Of a stretch of 25,077 bases of DNA, positions 14,299 to 21,115 are shown piece by piece. Numbering within the stretch: the stretch's first letter is position 1; each line of letters starts with the position of its first letter. The position numbers and the translations under genes were made by a program. Source of the DNA: CAYGWX01 sp964353855 [NCBI: uncultured bacterium]. GTDB lineage: Bacteria > Edwardsbacteria > CAYGWX01. The stretch covers positions 1 through 25,077 of the forward strand of contig CAYGWX010000030.1 of the NCBI GenBank assembly GCA_964353855.1, given 5' to 3'. The notes under the pieces are model-generated. The model did no database searches, was not told the origin of the DNA, and saw nothing but the letters and a program-made list of their open reading frames with translations.

Positions 14299-15471
14299 TT
14301 AAATGGTTGCAACGAGGCTTTGAATTTTATCAAGGTGCTTAATTTTAACCTCGAGGTAATCAGAAACATCACTTGCAGTAATTTTCTCTTGGTGATAGGC
14401 GTCCAGGACTATACGCACAAAAGGCTTACCAGTAGAAGTTACAACATCTTGATGCGGCAAAATAAAACCAAGAGTTTTTTTGGGTTCAAAGGTATCATAT
14501 TCTTTTTGATATTGGCGAATTTTCTGTTTATAAAAAGTTTCGTTGGTCTTGCCCAAAACAAGAAGTCTTCGTAAAATCACTTCCCGGCTGACTCCGTAAG
14601 TGTCACTCAAACCAACAATTTCATCATCACTCCACGTCTTCACCCCTTTTTTAGAAACCACAGCACCCTCCCTAAGCAAATTAGCCCGGGGAACCAAGAT
14701 TGAACCAGCTATACGATTACAAAATATTTCCACAGCTTGGTTCTCAGGTGATTGCTGGGGCTCATCTTCAAGGTCGCAGATACCACCCGCCTTTAGCATA
14801 ACGTGCACAAGCTCATGAGCCATCGTAAAGATTCGTGCCCGGGGAGTATCCTTACGATTTACTACAATGACAGGAAAGGGATTTTCGCTTATTGAAAAGC
14901 CGCGCATTTCAGAAATATTAACTTCCGTTGCCTGGAAAACAAGGAAGCCCATATTTTCTAACATAGCCCGCCAATTATTAAACGGTTCATAAACTCTCCG
15001 CCACTTCAATTGGCGTTCATACGTAACACCAAGAAGACCACGAATTTTTAAACTTAACTGTTCTGGATCATCTGTCAAATGTGCAACATTTGTAAAAATT
15101 GGGGGCTCAACACCCGCACCTTCCATAAGCTCAAGGGCAATCGCTCTTCTATTTTGAGCGTTCCTAATTTCTAAAGTAAGAGCAGAAGAGAGTTCATGCG
15201 GAGAAGCACCGGGGAATTGACGAAAATCGCGAAGAGGCTGGAAATCCTTTGGAGGTTCAGGAAGAAAAAAAACAGCGATAGGCCGCTTGTAAACCAATCC
15301 GAGTTTACGCAACTTAACCATAGTCGGTTTGGTTATGCCCATTTCCCAAGCCTCAAGGCGGGCTGGTTTAACCTCAACCTTTTTCGCCGCCTCATTAACG
15401 GAGAGGCCAGCACTTTTACGCGCCCAAACAAGTAATTCGGGCTCTACTAAAGCTTCAAAGCTTTTCGCCAT
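14299..15471 (-). CDS. XRE HTH fused to ImmA/IrrE-type metallopeptidase, probable antitoxin
   Basis: A 390-residue two-domain protein. Residues about 10-65 form an XRE-type helix-turn-helix (SAGLSVNEAAKKVEVKPARLEAWEMG). Residues about 165-300 form a COG2856 (ImmA/IrrE) zinc peptidase domain: HExxH at 219-223 (HELVH) and the downstream Glu in QAVEIFCNRIAGSILVP (about 248). In such pairs the protein represses its own promoter and counters the toxin; related peptidases cleave repressors. Both activities are family-based inference. The start ATG at 15471 lies six bases from a good -10 box, so the mRNA may be nearly leaderless. The PIN-like gene follows after 12 bases. Composition is A/T-rich like its partner, unlike the flanking genes. 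Confidence 0.88.
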   Translation of the reverse strand: MAKSFEALVEPELLVWARKSAGLSVNEAAKKVEVKPARLEAWEMGITKPTMVKLRKLGLVYKRPIAVFFLPEPPKDFQPLRDFRQFPGASPHELSSALTLEIRNAQNRRAIALELMEGAGVEPPIFTNVAHLTDDPEQLSLKIRGLLGVTYERQLKWRRVYEPFNNWRAMLENMGFLVFQATEVNISEMRGFSISENPFPVIVVNRKDTPRARIFTMAHELVHVMLKAGGICDLEDEPQQSPENQAVEIFCNRIAGSILVPRANLLREGAVVSKKGVKTWSDDEIVGLSDTYGVSREVILRRLLVLGKTNETFYKQKIRQYQKEYDTFEPKKTLGFILPHQDVVTSTGKPFVRIVLDAYHQEKITASDVSDYLEVKIKHLDKIQSLVATI

Positions 15472-15477
15472 GTGGTA

Positions 15478-15507
15478 AGTTTAGCGTAAAGAGGGAAGGG
15501 AAGTCAA
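15478..15507 (-). promoter_or_regulatory. Promoter of the XRE-ImmA / PIN-like operon
   Basis: On the minus strand, TTGACT (15507-15502), an 18-bp spacer and TAAACT (15483-15478). The start codon follows within six bases of the -10 box, implying a very short leader. Confidence 0.55.
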
Positions 15508-15556
15508 GGCCACTGACGGGCTGCAAAGAGGGTTGGGTCCCCAATACCCTTCCCTA

Positions 15557-15603
15557 GGGCTTGTGTCACTGGGAAAGGGGCTTGTTTCACGTTCTAAGGG
15601 GCG
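15557..15603. repeat. 21-bp-spaced direct repeats between two divergent promoters
   Basis: GGGCTTGTGTCAC at 15557-15569 recurs as GGGCTTGTTTCAC at 15578-15590 (12 of 13 identical, exactly 21 bp apart). A degenerate third copy begins at 15599, again 21 bp on. The site lies between the antitoxin promoter (15478-15507) and the aldolase promoter (15636-15664). It could be an operator with sites on the same DNA face, or a decayed heptamer array, since 21 is three times seven. Confidence 0.5.
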
Positions 15604-15635
15604 TGGGGCTCGGTCCGGGGCCTTCTTTCCGCGAC

Positions 15636-15664
15636 TTGACTTTTTCGTTTCGCTGTGTTACCAT
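15636..15664 (+). promoter_or_regulatory. Promoter of the aldolase gene
   Basis: TTGACT at 15636-15641, a 17-bp spacer and TACCAT at 15659-15664. The expected transcript has a leader of about 60 bases that ends with GGAGG at 15716-15720. Confidence 0.5.
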
Positions 15665-15730
15665 TACTCCTCGGAAGGAATTGTGCCGAAGGGATGAACG
15701 CTTGGCTTTTTGTCTGGAGGGATGAAGCGG

Positions 15731-16720
15731 ATGACGACGTCAGGAAAGACGGTATCCTTTAAGGAACTCGGGTTCAGCAACACCCGGGAGATGTTCGCCA
15801 AAGCGATGAAGGGCGGCTACGCGGTCCCGGCCTACAACTTCAACAACATGGAGCAGTTGCAGGCCATCATCACGGCCTGCGTCCGGAGCCGATCCCCGGT
15901 CATCTTGCAGGTCTCCAAGGGGGCCAGGGAGTACGCCAATGCTACGCTTCTGCGTTACATGGGCCTGGGCGCGATCCAGATGATGAAGGAGCTGGGAGAC
16001 CCGGTGCCCGTGGCCCTGCATCTGGATCACGGGGACTCCTTCGAGCTGGCCCAGTCCTGCATCGACAGCGGGTTCTCGTCCGTGATGATCGACGGCTCGG
16101 CCCTGCCCTATGAACAGAACATCGAGTTGACCCGTAAAGTCGTGGACTACGCCCACCCCCGGGACGTAACCGTGGAAGGGGAGCTCGGGGTCCTGGCGGG
16201 AATCGAAGAGCACGTCTCCTCCGAGAAGTCCCATTACACCGACCCCAAGGATGTGGAGGATTTCGTCAAGCGCACCGGGGTGGACTCGCTCGCGATCTCC
16301 ATCGGCACGAGCCACGGGGCCTTCAAGTTCAAGGTCAAGCCCGGCGAGTCCGTGCCGCCCCTCCGCTTCGACATCCTCGATGAGGTCGAGAAGCGCATCC
16401 CCGGGTTCCCGATCGTCCTGCACGGCGCCTCCTCGGTCCTGACCCCGTATATCGACCTGATCAACAAGTACGGCGGCAGGATGGAGGGCGCGGTCGGCGT
16501 CCCCGAGGAGCAGCTCCGCAGGGCCGCCAAGTCCGCGGTCTGCAAGATCAACATCGATTCCGACAGCCGCCTGGTGATGACCGCGATCATCCGCAAGGTC
16601 TTCGCCGAGAAGTCCGGTGAGTTCGACCCCCGCAAGTACCTGGGACCCGCCCGGGAGGAGCTGGTCAAGATGTACATGTCGAAGAACGAGGCCGTCCTGG
16701 GCAGCGCAGGCAAAGCTTAG
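15731..16720 (+). CDS. fba: Class II fructose-1,6-bisphosphate aldolase
   Basis: Zinc-dependent cytoplasmic enzyme of glycolysis and gluconeogenesis that reversibly splits fructose-1,6-bisphosphate into dihydroxyacetone phosphate and glyceraldehyde-3-phosphate. About 329 residues. Metal and catalytic motifs are visible: VALHLDHGDSFE near residue 95-105, DVTVEGELGVLAG near 150, SIGTSHGAFKF near 200, and IVLHGASSV near 235. The C-terminal NIDSDSRLVMT segment is typical of the family. Closely related ketose-bisphosphate (tagatose) aldolases cannot be excluded, but as a single-gene unit the glycolytic role is most likely. The frame opens at a TTG at 15710; ATG 15731 lies 10 bases after GGAGG, whereas ATG 15722 is too close to it. 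It has its own promoter and terminator. Confidence 0.93.
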   Translation: MTTSGKTVSFKELGFSNTREMFAKAMKGGYAVPAYNFNNMEQLQAIITACVRSRSPVILQVSKGAREYANATLLRYMGLGAIQMMKELGDPVPVALHLDHGDSFELAQSCIDSGFSSVMIDGSALPYEQNIELTRKVVDYAHPRDVTVEGELGVLAGIEEHVSSEKSHYTDPKDVEDFVKRTGVDSLAISIGTSHGAFKFKVKPGESVPPLRFDILDEVEKRIPGFPIVLHGASSVLTPYIDLINKYGGRMEGAVGVPEEQLRRAAKSAVCKINIDSDSRLVMTAIIRKVFAEKSGEFDPRKYLGPAREELVKMYMSKNEAVLGSAGKA

Positions 16721-16752
16721 CGTTCGGTGAAAACCAAACTTCCGGATCGCAG

Positions 16753-16779
16753 GGGCGCACGGCTGTGCGCCCTTTTTTT
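16753..16779 (+). terminator. Rho-independent terminator of the aldolase gene
   Basis: GGGCGCAC at 16753-16760 pairs perfectly with GTGCGCCC at 16765-16772 across GGCT, followed directly by seven T. It lies 32 bases after the stop codon and insulates the aldolase from the phosphate locus. Confidence 0.9.
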
Positions 16780-16811
16780 ATCTCCCGGGAACGAACCTTT
16801 CAGGCGGGGGT

Positions 16812-16841
16812 TTGACAGGGGCATTCAGGTTGTAATATAAT
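16812..16841 (+). promoter_or_regulatory. Consensus sigma70-type promoter of the DUF47-pit-phoB-phoR operon
   Basis: Perfect TTGACA at 16812-16817 and perfect TATAAT at 16836-16841 with an 18-bp spacer. Transcription should begin near 16848, about 20 bases before the start codon. No Pho-box-like repeats were seen here, so this operon may be constitutive. Confidence 0.8.
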
Positions 16842-16867
16842 TTTCAGAAACAGGAGAGAGGAACCCT

Positions 16868-17485
16868 ATGAGGATATCGCTGCTTCCCAGAGAAGACAAT
16901 TTCTTTTTATTGTTCGAAAAGGCCTCGGATAACCTCGTAGTTGGCGCGAAGCTCTTCCAGGACTTCATGGACCACTACGAGAACGTGGAGGAGAAGGCCC
17001 AGAAGCTCAAGGACGTCGAGCACCAGGGCGACCTCATCACCCACGAGATCGTGGAGAAGCTGAACCGCTCCTTCGTGACCCCGATCGACCGGGAGGACAT
17101 CCACGCCCTGTCCTCGGGCCTGGACGACGTCCTGGATTCCATCGAGGCCGTGGCCAACCGCATGGTCCTGTTCCATATCCCGGCCCCGACCGGGCCCCTC
17201 AAGACGATGACCGGCATCCTGGTCCAGGCCAGCGAGCAGATCCAGAAGGCGGTGCACTCCCTGCGCAAGCTGGACCACCTGATGGTTTTCTGCATCGAGA
17301 TCAAGCGTCTGGAGACCCAGGCCGATGAGATCTCCCGGACCCTTCTGGGCGAGCTCTTCGAGCAGGAGAAGGACCCGATCGCGGTGATCAAGTGGAAGGA
17401 GATCTACGGACGGATGGAATCCGCGGCCGACGAGTGCGCGGACATCGCCAAGATCATCGAATCCATCGTAGTCAAGAATGCCTGA
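16868..17485 (+). CDS. DUF47 (PhoU-like) protein, partner of the PiT transporter
   Basis: A 205-residue all-helical protein of the DUF47/TIGR00153 family, related to PhoU. It begins MRISLLPREDNFFLLFEKASDN, typical of the family. The conserved acidic stretches are EEKAQKLKDVEHQGDLITHEIVEKL (in two parts), DREDIHALSSGLDDVLDSIE near residue 75-95, and MESAADECADIAKIIESIV at the end. PhoU-like proteins bind metal through such acidic motifs. It probably regulates the phosphate transporter encoded immediately downstream, whose start it overlaps by 8 bases. No canonical phoU is present in the visible part of the locus. A GAGAGGA-type ribosome site precedes the ATG. Confidence 0.9.
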   Translation: MRISLLPREDNFFLLFEKASDNLVVGAKLFQDFMDHYENVEEKAQKLKDVEHQGDLITHEIVEKLNRSFVTPIDREDIHALSSGLDDVLDSIEAVANRMVLFHIPAPTGPLKTMTGILVQASEQIQKAVHSLRKLDHLMVFCIEIKRLETQADEISRTLLGELFEQEKDPIAVIKWKEIYGRMESAADECADIAKIIESIVVKNA

Positions 17486-18467
17486 CCAGGCCCTGATCTG
17501 GGCGATCGTCGCCGCCGCCCTGTTGTTCGACTACATCAACGGGTTCCACGACACGGCCAACGCCATTGCCACCACGGTCCTGACCGGAGCCCTGTCCGTG
17601 GGCAAGGCGATCCTGCTGGCCGCCTCCCTGAACTTCATCGGAGCCCTGATCAGCAAGGCCGTGGCCACGACCATCGGGAAGGGCATCGTGGAGCCCACGG
17701 CCGTGACCCCGCAGGTGGTCCTGGCCGCGATCCTGGGGGCGATCATCTGGAACCTCCTGACCTGGTACTACGGGCTGCCCTCTTCCTCCTCCCATGGCCT
17801 GATCGGGGGGATCATCGGGGCGGTGATCGCTTTTCAGGGATTCGGGTCCTTCAAGGTGGAGGGTCTGAAGATGATCGGCCTGGCCCTCCTGATCTCCCCG
17901 ATCCTCGGGCTTTTGGTGGGCTATTTCTTCATGGTGGCGATCTACTGGATCTTCCGGCGTTCCTCGCCCGGGCCGTTGAACAAGTGGTTCCGCATCTTTC
18001 AGATCCTCTCGGCCTCGTCCATGGCCCTGACCCACGGGGGGAACGACGCCCAGAAATCCATGGGCGTGATCACCATGGCCCTGGTCTCCGGAGGCTACCT
18101 GAGCACTTTTCACGTTCCCCTCTGGGTGGTGATCGCCTGCGCCACTTCCATGGCCCTGGGAACCGCAGGGGGAGGCTGGCGGATCATCAAGACCGTGGGC
18201 CGAAAAATCATCGGGCTGATGCCCGTCCAGGGTTTCGCAGCCGAAACTGCAGGCGCGATGGTCATCTTCGCGGCCACGCATTTCGGAGCCCCCATCTCCA
18301 CCACCCATGTCATCTCAACCTCGATCATGGGGGTGGGTACGGCCCGCAAGATGTCGGCCATCCGCTGGGGCGTGGTCCAGCAGATCGTGTTCGCCTGGAT
18401 CATGACCCTGCCCTGCTCGGCGATCTTCGCCGGGGTGATCTACAAGCTGATGACCCTGGTCCGATGA
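17478..18467 (+). CDS. pit: PiT-family inorganic phosphate transporter
   Basis: A 329-residue inner-membrane permease with about ten hydrophobic segments. It imports phosphate, usually as a metal-phosphate complex, driven by the proton or sodium gradient, with lower affinity than the Pst system. Both inverted-repeat signatures of the family are visible: YINGFHDTANAIATTVLTGA near residues 19-38 and ALTHGGNDAQKSMGVITMA near 188. SSSSHGLIGG and PISTTHVISTSIMG complete the pattern. The start overlaps DUF47 by 8 bases, and the stop overlaps the phoB start as ATGA. Pairing with DUF47 is common; fusion into one operon with phoBR is less so. Confidence 0.93.
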   Translation: MPDQALIWAIVAAALLFDYINGFHDTANAIATTVLTGALSVGKAILLAASLNFIGALISKAVATTIGKGIVEPTAVTPQVVLAAILGAIIWNLLTWYYGLPSSSSHGLIGGIIGAVIAFQGFGSFKVEGLKMIGLALLISPILGLLVGYFFMVAIYWIFRRSSPGPLNKWFRIFQILSASSMALTHGGNDAQKSMGVITMALVSGGYLSTFHVPLWVVIACATSMALGTAGGGWRIIKTVGRKIIGLMPVQGFAAETAGAMVIFAATHFGAPISTTHVISTSIMGVGTARKMSAIRWGVVQQIVFAWIMTLPCSAIFAGVIYKLMTLVR

Positions 18468-19153
18468 TGAACCCTGCGATCCTTGTCGTCGAGGACGAGA
18501 CGGACATTGCGGACCTCATCAAGTACAACCTGGAGAAGGAAGGCTTTCGCACGGCCACGGCCGCGGACGGGGAGAAGGCGCTGGAACGGATCCGGTCGTC
18601 CCCCCCGGCCCTGGTGGTCCTGGACCTCCTTCTGCCGAAGCTGGACGGCCTGGCGGTCTGCCGGGAAATGCGAAGGGACCCCCGAACCAGGGCGGTCCCG
18701 GTTTTGATGCTCACGGCCCGATCCGAGGAGATGGACAAGCTGGCCGGGTTCGAGGCCGGAGCCGATGACTATCTCACCAAGCCCTTCTCCCCGAGAGAGT
18801 TAGTCGCCAGGGTCAAAGCCCTGCTCAGGCGGAAAGAGTCCACTCAGGTGGAGAGGATGGATTTTAAGGATTTGGTCATTAATTTTGACCGACACGAGGC
18901 TCGCCTTAAAGACAAGCTCCTCGTCCTGACCCCCAGGGAGTTCGATCTCCTGGCCTTCCTCGTCCGAAATCCAGGCCGGGCCTATACCCGGGAGCAGCTT
19001 CTGGACCAGGTCTGGGGCTACGAATACCTCGGGGGCACGCGCACCGTAGACGTGCACGTCCGGCACCTGCGGGCGAAGCTCGGGCCCCGGGCAAAGTGGA
19101 TCATGACGATGAAGGGCGTGGGCTACAAGTTCGCCGGGGAAAAGGGCCCATGA
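18464..19153 (+). CDS. phoB: Response regulator PhoB
   Basis: A 229-residue OmpR/PhoB-class transcription regulator. The receiver domain (about 5-118) has acidic pocket VVEDE, phosphorylation site Asp54 (LVVLDLLLPKLDG), Thr in MLTARSE and Lys in DDYLTKPFSP. The C-terminal winged helix (about 130-228) has LTPREFDLLAFLVRNPGRAYTR, split in helix and turn, and the recognition helix region TRTVDVHVRHLRAKLG, ending KGVGYKF. Its context beside phosphate genes and a PhoR-type kinase supports PhoB. The frame is open far upstream inside pit; the two ATGs at 18464 and 18467 are the only sensible starts, 18464 giving an ATGA overlap. The stop overlaps phoR as ATGA. Confidence 0.93.
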   Translation: MMNPAILVVEDETDIADLIKYNLEKEGFRTATAADGEKALERIRSSPPALVVLDLLLPKLDGLAVCREMRRDPRTRAVPVLMLTARSEEMDKLAGFEAGADDYLTKPFSPRELVARVKALLRRKESTQVERMDFKDLVINFDRHEARLKDKLLVLTPREFDLLAFLVRNPGRAYTREQLLDQVWGYEYLGGTRTVDVHVRHLRAKLGPRAKWIMTMKGVGYKFAGEKGP

Positions 19154-20925
19154 AGCGCATACACCACAAGATCCTTTTGGCCTACCTCCTGCCCCTGCTC
19201 GGGGGCCTCCTCGTCCTGAACCTGTTCCTGGGATATTCCCTGGACCGCTTCCTCCTCTTCCAGAAGGTCGCGGAGCTGAAGCGCCTGGATGCCGCGGTGT
19301 CCAACGAGGTTGACCTCGTTGCCGCGGAGGCCAAAGACCGCGAACTGAGCGATGCCTTCTGCGATGAACTCGGAGGCCGTCTCGGGATCAGAGTGACCCT
19401 CATCGCACCGGACGGCACGGTGCTGGGGGACTCCGAGGTGAAGCTTTCCGATCTCGCCTCCGTGGAAAACCATGCTGCACGCCCCGAGGTCCTCGCCGCC
19501 AAAGCCCAGGGATTCGGGACGGCCATCCGTTTAAGCCGCACGGTCGGCGTGAACTTCCTTTACGGGGCTCGACGTCTCGAACACGACGGTCGTCTAATGG
19601 GGTACCTCCGCGTGGCTGTACCTCTGGTGGAAATGGAGGGCGTCCGCCGAAGGGTGCACGGCTTCCTCTTTTTGGGAAGCCTCCTCGTCCTCCTGGTCGC
19701 AGCCTTGGTCGGGTATCTTACTTCCCGCCAGGTGTCCCATCCCTTGCGCCAAATGGCTGAAGTGGCCAAGAAGATCGGTGCCGGGGATTTCGCGGCCCAG
19801 GCCCCGAGCTGGTCCCGGGACGAGGTCGGAACCCTGGGGGGGGTCCTGAACCGGATGCGAGACCGCCTGAGGGAGAAGATCGCGGAGTCCGAGGCCGGAC
19901 GGAAAGAGATCGAGGCCATCCTGGAGGGCATGGCGGAGGGCGTGGTGGCTTTCGACCTTGAGGGCCGGGTGCTCTTCGCGAACCGCGCGGTGGGCCGTTT
20001 CCTGGGGTTCGAACCCGCCGCCGTCCCGGGCAAGCCGTTCCTGGAGGTCTGCCGTCTCCCGGAGCTCCACGCCTTTTCCAAGGCCGTGATCGCGGAAGGC
20101 CGGGAGATCCACCAAGAGCTCTCCGGGTTCACGCCCGGAGAGCAGGTCTGGGAGGTGGTGGGGGTGCCGCTTCCCGGAGGGGGGGGCGAGCCTCGGGGCG
20201 GGCTTATGGTCCTGCATGACGTGACCGAGACCAAGCGGTTGGAACGCCTGCGCCAGGACTTCGTGGCCAACGTCTCCCACGAAATGAAAACCCCGCTCAC
20301 TGCCATCCGGGGGTTTGCCGAGACACTCCTGGAGGGGGCCCTGGAGGATCAAGCGAATAACCGCTCCTTCGTGGAGCGGATCAAAGCCCAGGCCGAGCGG
20401 CTGGAGGGGCTGATTGACGACACCCTGTCCCTGGCCCGGATCGAGCGGGGGGAGGTGGCCCTGGCCGTGGAGAGGGTGGACTGGCCGGCCCTGATCAAAA
20501 AGGCAGAGGAAACCTTCAGGACTTCAGCCGCAGACCGGAACCTCGCGCTGGAGACGAAGGTCGAGCCCGACCTGCCGGGAATCCAGGGCGATTCGAAGCT
20601 CCTGGAGCAGGCCATCGGCAATCTCCTGGACAACGCCATCAAGTACAACCGGCCGGGGGGAAAAGTCGCGCTTTCGGTCACCCGCACCGGCGAAAAGGGC
20701 GTGAGAGTCCTGGTAGAAGATACCGGTATCGGCATTCCCAGGGAGGATTTGCCCCGCGTCTTCGAGCGCTTCTACCGGGTGGACAAAGCCCGGTCCCGAG
20801 AGTTGGGAGGCACCGGGCTCGGGCTCTCCATCGTGAAGCACATCGTGGAACGCCACGGGGGAAGGGTCGGGTGCGAGAGCGAAGCGGGCAAGGGAAGCCG
20901 GTTCTGGTTCGAGGTGGGGATGTAA
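19150..20925 (+). CDS. phoR: Phosphate sensor histidine kinase PhoR
   Basis: A 591-residue membrane kinase that would phosphorylate PhoB when phosphate is scarce. Domain order: membrane segment 1 (about 8-30), periplasmic region (about 31-168) with the 'LIAPDGTVLGDSE' sensor fold, membrane segment 2 (about 170-191), HAMP (192-245), PAS (about 252-365), HisKA with His377 in FVANVSHEMKTPLTAIRGFA, and HATPase with NLLDNAIKYN, EDTGIGIP and GGTGLGLSIVKHIVERHGG. The periplasmic sensor plus HAMP plus PAS layout is that of PhoR in Firmicutes and many other phyla; E. coli PhoR lacks the large periplasmic part. The start at 19150 overlaps the phoB stop. A terminator follows 25 bases after the stop. Confidence 0.92.
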   Translation: MKRIHHKILLAYLLPLLGGLLVLNLFLGYSLDRFLLFQKVAELKRLDAAVSNEVDLVAAEAKDRELSDAFCDELGGRLGIRVTLIAPDGTVLGDSEVKLSDLASVENHAARPEVLAAKAQGFGTAIRLSRTVGVNFLYGARRLEHDGRLMGYLRVAVPLVEMEGVRRRVHGFLFLGSLLVLLVAALVGYLTSRQVSHPLRQMAEVAKKIGAGDFAAQAPSWSRDEVGTLGGVLNRMRDRLREKIAESEAGRKEIEAILEGMAEGVVAFDLEGRVLFANRAVGRFLGFEPAAVPGKPFLEVCRLPELHAFSKAVIAEGREIHQELSGFTPGEQVWEVVGVPLPGGGGEPRGGLMVLHDVTETKRLERLRQDFVANVSHEMKTPLTAIRGFAETLLEGALEDQANNRSFVERIKAQAERLEGLIDDTLSLARIERGEVALAVERVDWPALIKKAEETFRTSAADRNLALETKVEPDLPGIQGDSKLLEQAIGNLLDNAIKYNRPGGKVALSVTRTGEKGVRVLVEDTGIGIPREDLPRVFERFYRVDKARSRELGGTGLGLSIVKHIVERHGGRVGCESEAGKGSRFWFEVGM

Positions 20926-20949
20926 CTTTTATAATAAAATCCGTTTGTG

Positions 20950-20979
20950 AAAAAGCGAGGCTGAACCCCTCGCTTTTTT
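20950..20979 (+). terminator. Rho-independent terminator after phoR
   Basis: AAAAAGCGAGG at 20950-20960 pairs with CCTCGCTTTTT at 20968-20978 across a 7-base loop, and T continues to 20979. It separates the DUF47-pit-phoB-phoR unit from the porin-pst unit. Confidence 0.85.
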
Positions 20980-21002
20980 CCTTTGTTGAAGGCCGCCTTA
21001 TT

Positions 21003-21031
21003 CTTAACAAATATTTAACATGGGCGTAACG
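21003..21031 (+). promoter_or_regulatory. Pho-box-like PhoB site upstream of the porin-pst operon
   Basis: Three heptamers at 21003, 21014 and 21025 (CTTAACA, TTTAACA, CGTAACG), separated by 4-bp A/T- or G-rich linkers, so the period is 11 bp. This is the 7+4+7 layout of Pho boxes. The TTAACA cores match the PhoP repeats of Bacillus better than the CTGTCAT of E. coli. A weak -10 candidate, TATCCT, is at 21053-21058. The GTG start of the porin is at 21116 with GAGGAG before it. Confidence 0.55.
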
Positions 21032-21115
21032 CGTAGGAAATGAACCAAGTGTTATCCTATATGAGCGAAAGGCAAAGGTTAATTTATCGAAAACCTTTCA
21101 ATGAGGAGATAGTCG

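Noticed and set aside
16780-16867. Pho box upstream of the DUF47-pit operon
   Set aside because: TTTGACA is better explained as a -35 box; no second or third heptamer lies at 11-bp spacing.
17984-18463. Upstream extension of the phoB frame within pit
   Set aside because: His/Arg/Gly-rich shadow of the transporter gene; the receiver domain begins right after the ATG at 18464/18467.
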